NCBI GenBank assembly: GCA_007922225.1
Contig: ML680086.1
Coordinates: forward strand, 10,206,540-10,270,539
Direction of reading: 5' to 3'
DNA: 64,000 bases
Source: Emydura subglobosa
Taxonomy: Eukaryota > Chordata > Testudines > Chelidae
This document shows positions 41,131 to 51,879 of the stretch, piece by piece; positions within the stretch are counted from its first letter, which is position 1; each line of letters starts with the position of its first letter. The translations under genes and the position numbers were made by a program. A model generated the notes under the pieces. It did no database searches and was not told the DNA's origin. It worked only from the letters and a program-made list of their open reading frames with translations.

Positions 41131-41280
41131 CAGTTCAAGGTGCTGATCCTGCATCAGGTTTCATTATTGTGGAGCCTGTCAGTCACCTCCCATAGGTGCA
41201 GGAATCTGCACGGGGGCCTACAAGGGACACAACCAAGACATGATGTTCTGGGAAATCCAGACGTGCTAATTGCTTGGCGG

Positions 41281-41318
41281 GGGGGGGGAAGTGTGTGGGT
41301 GTGTGTGTGTGTGTGTAA
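41281..41318 (+). repeat. G run and (TG)n microsatellite
   Basis: About ten G, then (TG)n with one interruption, then A8. Confidence 0.85.
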
Positions 41319-41689
41319 AAAAAACATTTCCTAAGGGCCTGCTGGAAGAAGTGGGTGTCTGGAATAATCAGGGAGGCTGATGGTTTGGTGAGCTGGGTTG
41401 AGAGAGAAGATGTGATGCAAAGGATCCAGTGTGGCAAAAATGCACAGGGATGGGAGGAAAATGAAAACAAAGCAGTATTAAAGAGCCCACAAAATAAGAA
41501 TTTTTTAATCCCTAACAGTGCACCCAGCACAAAACCAGCTGTTCCATCACTGATATAGACATTCTAAAATAACAAAATGAATGCCAAGGCTACCCCAGAG
41601 ACCAGAGCAGCAGGGATGGGGAAGTCACAACCCAAGGGAAATGTGAATACATAGAATAGAACAGTCAGCTATTGACATTTTTGTCTCAC

Positions 41690-42720
41690 TTTATTCTCAT
41701 GCAAGAAGGATCTTTCAAATAAATGAAATTTGCAAACCCCAGTGGGAACGCTCATCAGCTGCCTGGATATTGCCACCAAGGGAAGCAGCAGTGAAAGAGT
41801 TGTCATAGGGATGGGGCACATCAGCTGTGAGCTGTCAAAAGGAGGTTTCAGAGTTAACACCCCATTGAGATGAATGGGGCCGTTCACACCTCTACTAGAA
41901 ATTGATCCAAAGCCTTTTTAAGTCCATAAATGACTCCTCTTGACTTCAGTGGGTGTAGACTGAGCCTCTCCCATTGTTTGGTTGTTTGTCTGCAATGCAT
42001 GATTTTTTTAAAGGAAGCCTACATAAGCTTTTAGGTTAGAAACCCTCAACATAAGTACAAATGTTTTCAGTGACCATAACTGAATGAATGAGGTTTATTG
42101 TATCGTTATTTTAAAAACATTTAAGGTACCCCATTGTTGTTAGACTAAAGAAATTAACTGGCTCTGTGTGGTATTGATGTGAAATTGATTTTTAAAATAT
42201 TGAAACTGACCAGTCTACTTTGGCTGTTCCAGCTGAGGAAAATACAAACATCTTCATTTACCCGGATTGTTTAAATAAGGGTCTCAAAACTATTCATATT
42301 TAACTCAGTTCCTATCAGTAAAAGGTCAGGGCTGGTTTTATTTCAAATCTGATGTTGAATGAATGAAGCATCTGTATGAGAAAATTTTGGTCCAAAGCAA
42401 AAACCCAAGTGACAAAGATCCCCACAGGCCCTTTTGTGCTGCAGACATCCCTCAGCAGCACTCGGTGACTGGAGAGCAGGGTGACTGGAGTGGGCAGCCC
42501 CACGGACCCCAAGTGTGCCCCGGCCATGCCGTGAAGGTGGGATCAGTGCTGGCCCTGAGCCACAAATGCACAAGCAAGAACCTGTTGGGAAAGGGCCAGA
42601 TTTCTACAGAGAAGCTGTCTGTGGTCGCTTTTCTAGGAACCGAGGCAGGGATGAGGAGTTAACCTCTTTCGCTCCCCATGATTTTTATTTGATCTCTCCA
42701 TCCTCACAGAGCTGCTGTAC
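41690..42720 (+). repeat. Fourth, partial copy of the BEN-like locus (no exon)
   Basis: 41,690-42,000 matches 47,590-47,830, downstream of copy 2, in direct orientation (GCTGCCTGGATATTGCCACC in both). 41,990-42,720 matches the copy 3 intron 53,370-54,070 (AACATCTTCATT, TTTGTGCTGCAG). No BEN-like exon is attached. It is a degraded piece of the same duplicated unit. Confidence 0.65.
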
Positions 42721-43139
42721 ACTACAAACGCTAGCTCCTGAAGGAGGGCTATTGGGCAGGAACTTCTCCTCAGAGGAGGAGGGAGTCTTTCCTGATTCCA
42801 CAACCTCAGAGACAGGTGAGCAGATGAGGAGCTGGCCCCACTCCCCCCCCCCTCCACTGGCCCTGTGACATCCCCACTACCACCTCCACAGCCCCTGTGT
42901 GTGCAATGCCCTCCCCAGCTTTGTGGTCCAAGCCCTAATCCACCAACAAGGCCAATTTTAAGAAACCAAAATACTTCCCTCCACAATGCCAACCAGAAAT
43001 GACAATAGCACAGACCATTCCTAAACCCTCACCCCTGGATTTCCCCTGCACCTCAACTTCTTTGAGCTTGGCTTTCAGGCTTCTGTCCTGCATAGGAACT
43101 TCCTGTGCAGACCCCTGCATCTGTGGAGAATCTCACTGA

Positions 43140-43490
43140 CAGGACTCCACACCAGTAAATCCATCTACAAGATGGGCCCTTGGGCTGTAAGCTCTTTGCA
43201 CAGGGTTGCTTTTTACTTACGTACCTTGTACCGCTCTGTGCACATTGCTGGTGCTAAACAAATAATAATGCTGATAAGTTTCCAGCCTACGGAAGGAGGA
43301 ATCCTTTCCTTTAGGCTCTCTCAAGAAGGGGGACAAAAGGGCTCTAAGGAAGAATGGCTGGATATAGTCAGAGGTTTCAGATTTCAGAGAAGTTGGGTTT
43401 TTCACACTAAAATCTGAAAACACACTTTCCTTACTACACCCAGTCACATCTAAGCTCACCAGGATGGTAAGAAATCAAATGAAATCTCTG
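43140..43490 (+). repeat. Inverted partner of 48,350-48,760
   Basis: The translation of this strand (AVSSLHRVAFYL, GAKQIIM, LSQEGGQKGSKE, VRGFRFQ) parallels the minus strand of 48,413-48,730 (AISSLGRLSFYF, SAKQIID, LPEEGQQNGSRE, VRGFGSQ). TAAGCTCACCAGGATGGTAA matches the complement near 48,410. Shared by descent, but probably not coding, since it includes the dispersed GCTCTTTGCACAGGG repeat. Confidence 0.6.
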
Positions 43491-44177
43491 CTTGCTCAGT
43501 TGCTTACTGTGTTCATTGGATGACACGTCACTTTCATTATTTTTACGAGGAAGGGTTCTGTAGACAGCAGCTCTCAGTTTCTCTGTTGCTGTCTGTGTGT
43601 TTCACAATAACAGGGAGAAAAACTTCTTTCAGGGGGAAAATGTGATGGTATTTCCTGGTCTCCCCAGTGTTCTCTACAGAAGGTAAATGTCAGCTGAAAC
43701 ACATTTTCTAGTCATTTCCTAGCTCCTCTGGCTGTAAACAGATCAGGGCAATGGACAAACTAAACTAACCGACTTGGCACAGGGTCTAACTAAAGATAAG
43801 CCTAAAATTTTTTTGGGGGGGACGGAGGTTTCCTTTCTGATGATTTAAATAACATTCCACTGCAGAGCTTACAACTCAAACATTGCAGCATTTTGCTAAT
43901 GCATGAGATCCAGGGAAGAAACTGTCTACTCGGTTTTCACTGCAAACTGAAAGGCTAAACGGAAACATGAGCATGTTGTGTAATTAACAACACAGGTAAA
44001 GATGAAGGGGTAAAGTTTGCTGCCGCCTTGTCTAGTTAAAAGAAAAGTGCATGTGGGAAACACTGATAATGTTGTAGAAATAATACTGCATGGGAGCCAT
44101 GCTCCAGGATGCAAGTCTCTGATGACCCACTTGATTGCATCAGAATAGGCGCTTTGAGAAAACAGTGCCTGGTCCTG

Positions 44178-44184
44178 TATAAAG
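44178..44184 (+). promoter_or_regulatory. TATA box of BEN-like copy 2
   Basis: TATAAAG in CCTGGTCCTGTATAAAGCTC, 108 bases before the copy 2 ATG and identical over 20 bases to the copy 1 block. Confidence 0.6.
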
Positions 44185-44285
44185 CTCAGCTACCTTGGTC
44201 AGTTCTCCTATGGCTGCTGAAGACTTTACTCCTGTTGCTGCATTTCTGCAGTTGCTGTCCCTCCTGTTCTGGATCTGGCTCCAGG

Positions 44286-46779
44286 ATGCCTCATAGGAAT
44301 AACAAGGTACAGTCATTTCTTGATCCCAAGGCATTTCCTGCAGTATTATTTACCCCACAGTGAATCTGATTTGGGAAAGGGAATGGGATGAAACTGGTCT
44401 CCTTCAGGCCATGGGCGGGTGAAGCACAACTCTTTTCTTCCATTTCTAATCAGTTTGACTTTTTTTCCTAATGGTGCTGGATTGAGGTTGTCCTAGCAAC
44501 TGATTTCTCTGGCATTTTGAAATCAAGGAAGAGAAATCTGACATGTCCTATTTTAAAAGCAATTTGCAGATGAATCCTGAAGAAATCAGAACGTGCGGTA
44601 TAATTTACCATGAGGGACTAAGGAAAAAAATCTATTTCTTAATGATCTGGGGGCAAAGACTGTCCTTTATTATGGTTTTGTACAGTCCCTAGCCCAAAGG
44701 GGCCCAAAATGGTTATGGCCTTTGGGCACCGCTCCAATATAAATGATCGGTTGTGGGGTTTTGATGCACATTAGATTCCTTTTCAAACCCTTCTACTACG
44801 TTGCCTTCTTCAAAACTGAATGGGCCCTCCAAGGCAGCCAGTTCACTGAGCCATCCTCAACAGGAGCTTCTGCCTAATAATGAAGAGATGGGAAAAGAAA
44901 TTGCAGTGCTTGTTTGACTGCATAGAAATGCGGGAGGTCTGTGGTTAGAAAGCAGGGCCCTGAACACTGTTGTAAGAGCAAGTATCTTTTTTGAAAAAGA
45001 GAGAAATTTGCAAGGTCTATTTTCTAATGCATTTTGCAGAAAATGACTGAATTTGATATTGCAGACACTCTGTCGGTGATTCAGTGATTAGTGTGTTATA
45101 TAAATCTTTCTGTTATGCACTTTTAAATAGACCATGTTGTAGTACAAGCTACACACTAATCTTATGTTGTGAATAACAGAGTATTTGAACAAAATTTAAA
45201 AATGAGTTCACTTTTCTGCTATTTTCTTTTTGCTTTTCTGTCCCCTTGCACAGTAGCTTGTTTCTCCCCAGGTTCTCATGTACTTAAACAGTTTCATTTT
45301 TTGACCCTATTGTTGGTATCAACAAGTTCACTTGGTCAATATGATATTGATACGAAATTTATGAAATTGACTTTAGTTCCCCCCCTCAAAAAATAACACC
45401 CCCCCAAAAAAAACAAACCTGACCCATCTAGTTTCATTATTCTGTTAAATGCAGACACATTAATTTATCCAGAATGTTTAAATCTAAATGTTTAAACTAT
45501 TGAATTCAGACCCCGGCTGGATGAGGCTTATCTGTAAGTGCAGACAAGGACACAGCAACCACAGCTGACATACTGTGCTAAAAACTGAGGCTTTGGCTAG
45601 GGCAGGCAAAGCTTAGGTAGCACTTGGTGTTAGCGTGCCAGTTCGATGTAGAAATCACAGGCTAAGACACCACTGGCTCCTCTGTATGGCCCCTGTTCAA
45701 ACTAATAATGCAGCGGGAGCCTGTCACTTATGAACTTGGGGCCTGATCCTGAATAGCACTTACTGTAGGACTGCTCACGTACATCAAGCAAAGCTTGAGT
45801 GGAAGTTCTTTCAGGCCTGGATCAATAGGCGTTGGGTGTTCCCATTGCTCACCCCAACTCTATTAGGAATCCATGCTCAGTGAACACATAGTGTATGATC
45901 TACAGTGCTTTACACAGACTGCACGCTAATCTGACCCTTTATTCTGTGTGTTTCAGGTGCAAGTGCAAAGCCTCTTAGCTGAGCATGGAACCAACCATGA
46001 GAATTCACAGAGTAGTAACCCATCCACATTGGAGCAAACACCAAAAACAGGTGTCATCTTGAAAGCTTCCCTGGCCTTGCCCTCCTGGAACGCTGCTGTC
46101 TGGACACTGTGCCAGGAGTTGCAGCAAGCGATGAGAGAGAATCAGAGGCTAGATGAGCATGTTGAGGATTTGACAAAGAGAGTGTCCATGATGGAGTCCA
46201 GACTGGCTGGTCTCGAGCAAGCCCCACTCCCAGATGTGCCTGGACGCCCCACAGGCACTCTCCTGATTCCCAACGTGGAGGCAATTGAGATCCCCCTGGC
46301 CGAGATGGATGAAACGAGGCCAATGGACCGTGAGGGGACTGAGATCAACTTGTCAGCTGGACACCGAGAGGCAGTGGAAACAGGAGAGGCTCCATCTACC
46401 TCTGCAGGAAAGTCTCTGCCCCATAACCCTCGTGCAGCAGCCAGCATTCCCGACGGCTCCCTCCTGCGCATCTCCCCCCCAGGAGGACAGGAGACTGTTT
46501 GAGGAGGCCGAGGGGGACATTGCCAAGTACGCCCTGGCAGTGTTTAGACACACGATGCCGCAGGATTATTACCAGCAGTGGTGGGGAAAGGCCAACGTGT
46601 CTGGCACTCACCAGAAAGCCATCTTGTCGCCTGATCTGGTGAATGCAGCATTCGAGGCGGCAAAGAGGTGGAAGCCAAAACTGGCAGGCAAAGACTATAG
46701 TAACATCAAAATCCACATCAATAATCTCATGCAATCCCAGAAAAGCAGAAGCCTGGTTATATCTACAGGGCAGATGTAA
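44286..46779 (+). pseudogene. Coiled-coil, BEN-like gene, copy 2 (one frameshift)
   Basis: Exon 1 is 44,286-44,306 (MPHRNNK, donor GTACAG). Exon 2 runs 45,957-46,779 after TGTGTTTCAG, again phase 0. The frame is open through the coiled coil (QELQQAMRENQRLDEHVEDL) and the acidic linker to RISP. A run of seven C at 46,474-46,480, where copies 1 and 3 have six, then shifts it and a stop follows at once. The next frame carries an intact BEN-like part (YYQQWWGKANVSGT, DYSNIKIHINNLMQ) to a stop at 46,779. TATA box, start, splice sites and both halves are preserved. The single extra C could therefore be a recent lesion, an allele or a sequencing error. The N-terminal 35 residues differ from copy 1, while the rest is close. 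Confidence 0.75.
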
Positions 46780-47589
46780 CAGCCTGGCTCCCCCCAGTAC
46801 CAGGCCTTGGATCCTTCCTATAGAAGAGTAAAGGGAATCCTGCATCTTTTTAAACCAATCAGCTCTAGGAACTTCTCCGTGGCTCCCATGGGAGCTGGGC
46901 CTGAGTTAAGCCTGTGAGATCAGGCACTCAGTGTTGTGCAGATCTCATGGGTTTGCTCTTCGGAGGCCACAATTTGATTCCAGTTACATCCTCAAGGGGA
47001 CAATTGTAGCAGTGACTCCGAAAGATATTTACTAATTATTGGTGAGACTTTCTGTGCGTGGTGATGAGCACAGTGTAGGTAGTCAAACGAAGGCATGCAG
47101 AGCCTCAATTCAGCTCCTTGCATCGCTGTCTCATTCCTGCTGATTGGCTGCTTTATGAAAGAGGTCTTCTTGAAACTGTTCTTGTTCAAGAAAGTTCTGT
47201 CAAACTGCTCTCCAGCATTCAGAAACACTTCCACATTTGTTACTTGGCATCAAGGATCCCAACTTGTGTGTGTACACGGTGGGTGTTTTTTAACAGTATG
47301 TAATTTAAAGCAAAGTAATGGCTTACTTGTTAGGAGCAAAGTAATATTTTGTCATCAGTGCATCACTGAAATGAATTCCTTTGAAATGTATAAAAGCTTG
47401 TCATTATAAAGCGGTGTGATATCTCTAATAAAATACCTTGTCATTGTAAATGTGGTGTGTGTCGCTCTAATAACATACCTTATCAAATTCTTGTGGGAGA
47501 ATTTTGAGAACCCCTGTTTATCCTTAAACATTTACCCCCAGCTCCTAACCTCCCACCCAAAGCAGGTCGACGTCATCCCCATTTCATAC

Positions 47590-48214
47590 TGCAAAAACCT
47601 TTCAAAGGAATGAAACTTGCAAACCCCCAGTGGAAAAAGCTCATGAGCTGCCTGGATATTGCCACCAAGGCAAACAGCAGAGAGAGAGTTAGCAATGGGG
47701 CACCTCAGCTGTTCACAGTTATTGAGATGAACGGGGCAGTTGACACCTCTGCCAAAACCCTTTGAAGTCCATAAAAAGACTCCTCTTGACTTCAGTGGCT
47801 CTGTGACTCAGGCCACACAGCTGTTTCAGGCCATTTGTGTATAGAGGCAGTTAGTTTGTTTGCCCTGCATTGGGTCACAGACTGAAGGATTTATGTATGA
47901 ACAGATGGGCTAGAAAATTATTATAAAACGTGTTTAAATTGAAATTTACCTTCTGCAGAAACTGCTGTGGAGAGAAGGAAATAAGAACACTTCAGCTATA
48001 CAGCATCGCCGGGGGCACTAATTTATTCAGCAGAATATTGGATGAGGTGGATTTCAGAAGAAAGATACTTTTCAATACCACAGCCGCCATCATGATTCTA
48101 CCTGTTAACCTGATGCTTCCAATTGAAATTGACCAGAGTAAAAATCCATGTTTAAAAGGAGTTTCAATGACTAAGCCTGCTCCCAACTCTCCCTGATTAT
48201 TTTTATGAATTTGC
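47590..48214 (+). repeat. Downstream flank of copy 2 with open frame
   Basis: The first 240 bases match 41,690-42,000. From 47,957, after CCTTCTGCAG, an 80-codon frame (RNCCGEKEIRTLQLYSIAGG and on to TKPAPNSP) ends at TGA (48,194-48,196), shortly before an A tract. No family recognised. It may be a chance frame, a terminal exon or a retroposed 3' end. Confidence 0.35.
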
Positions 48215-48237
48215 AAAAAAAAAAAAAAAAAAAAAAA
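48215..48237 (+). repeat. Poly(A) tract, 23 bases
   Basis: An uninterrupted A23 followed by TTAAAACTG. It could be a retroposon tail or simple slippage. Confidence 0.8.
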
Positions 48238-48349
48238 TTAAAACTGTTTCTCCCCTTTTGCTGTGAACAACCTACACAAACAGCAGGGTGATGTCCTTTC
48301 CAGCAAAGGAGAGATTGACTGACTGTTCAGGGGAAAAGCAAAAGTGACT

Positions 48350-48760
48350 ACACACAAAGTGCCATTGAATAGGCAGAGTAAAGAAACCAAGAAGCAGAGA
48401 TTTCATTTTGATTTACCACCCTGGTGAGCTGAGGTGGGTCTGGGAGTAATAAGGAAAGTTTGTTGTCAGACACAAGTGTATTTCTTGTGAAAATCCCAAC
48501 ATCTTTTGAGATCCAAAACCTCTGACTGTATTGGCATAAAGTAGCCATGATTCCCTAGAGCCATTTTGTTGCCCTTCCTCAGGGAGTCCAAGGGAGAGGG
48601 GAAAGTCAGCTGGAAACTTATCAGTGTCTATTATTTGCTTAGCACTAGCAATGTGCATGGAGCTGTACAAGGCAGGGAAGTAAAAGCTAAGCCTGCCCAA
48701 AGAGCTTATAGCCCCAGGGCCCATGCCCATCTTGCAACTAGATCTACTGGTGTGGGGCCC
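48350..48760 (-). repeat. Inverted partner of 43,140-43,490
   Basis: A diverged reverse-complement match to 43,140-43,490. With it, copy 2 sits between two inverted short segments, a second and smaller inversion nested in the large one. Confidence 0.55.
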
Positions 48761-48779
48761 TCTCAGTGAGATTCTTCAA

Positions 48780-49380
48780 ATCCGGGGTGGGGGGGGGTGA
48801 CTTTGCAAGTAGGGGGGTTCTTTGTACCATTCTCACTGCCAGTCAGCATCATGGGAGATATGTTTTTGTTTTGTTATTTTTTAAAGAGTGGCCTGATAGC
48901 TGATAGAGGCACAGGACTGGGAAGGGACAGGGGCAAATGCCTGGAGATGACAGTGGGTGAAACGGATCATCAGGGATTGGCATTCTTGATGCAGGGGAGA
49001 GGTCAGACAGGACACTTCTGAGTGGTGGGCAGGGTTTCCTCACTGGTCCTTCCATGGGAGTAGGGTCTGCAGCCTGGAAACCTTGCTGGGCCTCTGGGAT
49101 CTAGGGGCTGAACTCCTCAGGAATTTTCCCCAATCTCCCTCCTGCCCCACCTCCACAGCTGCCCAATTCTCGCCACACCCCCCTTCCCCTCCCCGCGGCA
49201 GGCCTGGAGAGGAGTCACTGCTGCTCTGAGTGGTGTTCTCTCCGGAATAGCTTTGCACTGAGACACCCAATGTCTTAGGAGGGGAATAAGCCATGGAAAC
49301 GACTTGGTCCCAGCCTGCCCCCTCCTGGGCAGGGAAGCCCCAAACCGTCCTGTGAATTCCCTGGGATATGACAGCAAAGA
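48780..49380 (+). other. Spacer DNA before the NR0B1-like exon
   Basis: GC-rich from about 49,060, with frames on both strands but no recognisable domain. A G run lies at 48,786-48,797. Confidence 0.5.
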
Positions 49381-49394
49381 AGGAGGCTGACTCC

Positions 49395-49815
49395 CCCGCT
49401 GCCTCTGGGGCTAGGCTGCTTGTGTGGCGCACAGCAGCCCATGGCCCTGTACAGCCCACAGGTGATGGGCAAAGTGTCCTCGGCCGTGCTGGCGAAGACC
49501 CTGCACTTCATCAAGAGCATGCCCTGCTTCCAAGAGCTGCTGCTGGATGAGCAGCTGGTGCTGGTGTGCAGCTGTTGGCCCCCCCCCCCCCCCCCCCCGC
49601 CCGGGCCGGCCGAGGAGTGGGTGCACTTTGAGACGGTGGAGACCGCAGAGCCCAGTATGGATATTCACCAGTCGGCAGCAGGAGCGGCCAGGGCCAGCAG
49701 CTGCCCTCGGCCGGTGAGATTCAGGTCATCCAAGGCTTCCTGGCCAAGTGCTGGAGCCTGGATGTCAGCACCAAGGAGTACGCCTCCCTCACTGGGACTG
49801 TACTCTTCAACCCGA
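49395..49815 (+). pseudogene. NR0B1 (DAX1)-like nuclear receptor exon, disrupted
   Basis: NR0B1 is an orphan nuclear receptor lacking a DNA-binding domain and acting as a corepressor. Here CLCGAQQP recalls the end of its N-terminal repeat. Then come SPQVMGKVSSAVLAKTLHFI and KSMPCFQELLLDEQLVLV, the start of the ligand-binding domain, a 20-base C run (49,579-49,598) in place of the usual leucine-rich helix, and [12 protein letters not shown]. Two frameshifts follow. In the recovered frame, [20 protein letters not shown] and [14 protein letters not shown] end at 49,813-49,815, with GTGAGT at 49,816, the place where the family's single intron begins. The retained donor argues against a processed copy. 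No second exon is seen downstream. The C run and frameshifts could be decay or poor assembly in GC-rich DNA. NR0B2 (SHP) is a less good match. Confidence 0.72.
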
Positions 49816-50475
49816 GTGAGTAATCGGGGCTACCGCTGCCTTGGGGAAGGGGACTCCTCTCAGCTGCCCCTCATGGCCATTCCATTCGTTTGATCCTTTG
49901 CCTAGTCGGTAGAGAAGAGCATCGGACTGGAAGCAGGTGAGGGGGACTGATTGAAGAAGCTGATGGTATTTTGGTCAACAGGAAACTTCTGAAAGCTGGG
50001 GCTTTTTTCTGTTGAAGGGGGCTTTGCATTACATTCACTCCGGAGAAGGAAAGGGAGGAGTGGACTTGCCACCTGGCCATGTTTTCTCAGGAGTCGCCCT
50101 TTTTTATAGGCTCAGGATCAGCCTGGAGTGCAGGTTTTTTGCACCAGGTGGCAGTATGGGGGTGGAGGAACGTGTGACAATACCGCAAGCCACAGGGAAA
50201 GGGGAGAGAGGAGCGAGTGAGGCAGGTGGGGCCTTGGGGGGAAGAGGTGGAGCAGGGGTGGGGGTCTGGGTACCAGCAGTTAGAAAGGTGGCAACCTTTG
50301 ATACCAGGCAGAGGAAGGGCATGCAGAGAAGATGCTGAATCCCTTACCCACATCCATGTCTTCCATCCCAATTTTGGCACCCCTGCATCTCCCATAAAGT
50401 GAGGCAAGCACCTTCATCCCTGACTCCCAATTCACTGACTCAGCAACACAGCCTGGTTGGAGCCATTTCCCAGTA

Positions 50476-51070
50476 TCCTAGAATCATAGCAGATTAGGGT
50501 TGGAAGGGACCTCAGGAGGTAATTTAGTCTAGCCCTGCTCAAAGCAGGATCAACCCCAACTAAATCATCCCAGCCAGGGCTTTGTCAATCCGGGCCTTAA
50601 AAACTTCCAGGGATGGAGATTCCACCACCTCCCTAGGTAATCCATTCCAGTGCTTCACCACCCTACTAGTCAAAAAGTTTTTCCTAATATCCAACCTCAA
50701 CCTCCCCCACTGCAACTTGAGACCATTACTCCTAGTTCTGTCAACTGCCACCACTGAGAACAGCCTATCTCCATCCTTCCTGGAACTCCCTTGCAGGTAG
50801 TTAAAGGCTGCTATCAAATCCCCCCTCATTCCTCTCTTCTGCAGACGAAACAAGCCTAGTTCCCTTAGCCTTTCCTCATAAGTCATGTGCTCCAGCCCCC
50901 TAGTCGTTTTTGATGTTCTCCTCTGGATTCTCTCCAATTTGTCTACATCCTTTCTGTAGTGAGGGGGCCCAAACTGGACACAACACTCCAAATGTGGCCT
51001 CACCAGTGCCAAATAGAGGGGACTAATCACTTCCCTTGATTTGCTGGCAACGCTCCTACTAATGCAGTAT
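50476..51070 (-). mobile_element. CR1 LINE 3' fragment at the edge of the right arm
   Basis: The minus strand encodes [20 protein letters not shown], then [32 protein letters not shown] and [20 protein letters not shown], the CR1 ORF2 C-terminus, with a long frame still open. The 3' end is at 50,476 (CTAGAATCATAG). Its 5' truncation at about 51,070 lies some 45 bp from the start of the right duplication arm. Confidence 0.9.
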
Positions 51071-51879
51071 CTGGGTCTGCTGGTTGAAAGATTGTTAGAT
51101 TGAAATATCATCCACAGATAGAAAAACTCCACTCTCAGGTCCAGGCTTGTTCTCTCGCTCCCATGGGTTGCCTGTGGTTCGTTCATTCCCAGAAGAACAT
51201 AGTGGACCCTGGGGCTTGTTCCCATGTCTACTCAGTTCCCAGAATGCAAAATTCCAGGCTCAGCAAACCCAGTCCATGTTCAATATTCCTCAAAGGAGCC
51301 CTGACAAAGTAATATCCTGGCTTCCAAAATTCCTGCTCCAAGGACTTAACAGCTCGGCCAAAGGAATTTCACTGCTTGTTTATCTGCAGGACTGAATATA
51401 GCGTGGGGTTGTCTGGTTTTTTTGGGGGGGAGGCGGAAAGCATATCAGAAACAGTGATTTACAAACCCTGCGGCTAATAGGACAGTCACATTGTTGAAGG
51501 ATTGCAGAGCACAGAGAACATGGCCTGGTTGGAGGTTTCTAAACAGAGTGGCACATTGAGCAAACAGGGTTGAGTTGAGGGAGCCACAAAGTGTCAAACT
51601 GAAAATATAGGTCTTGGGCCCTTACATTAGACATGGAAGTGAACGTGGCTTTTCCAAAGTGCTCAGCAGCCAAACCTCTTGTCCTAGGAGCTGTACAAAC
51701 ACACGAGAAAGCCAAAGCTACTCATCCCCTCTCAATGGTGCTGGTTCTGAGCAAGCACCTCAGCAGAACTGAGATCCAAGGGTAAAAGCAGTAGATTCAT
51801 GTGGGTTGCTTTTTGGAAGCTCCACCCCCCCAGGATTCAAATCCAGCCAATGAGCGATGTGATTGTATTAGAATGGGAG

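Larger units (their letters stand above)
39070..41690. other. Left part of the spacer between duplication arms
   Basis: Holds a MIR, a tRNA-like SINE piece and repeat-like DNA with TAGGCACCTAGGTATCTG-type words (40,430-41,130). No coding sequence supported. Confidence 0.5.

Noticed and set aside
46396..46845. A 149-codon minus-strand frame over copy 2
   Set aside because: Antisense shadow of the BEN-like exon; the sense domain is recognisable and this one is not.
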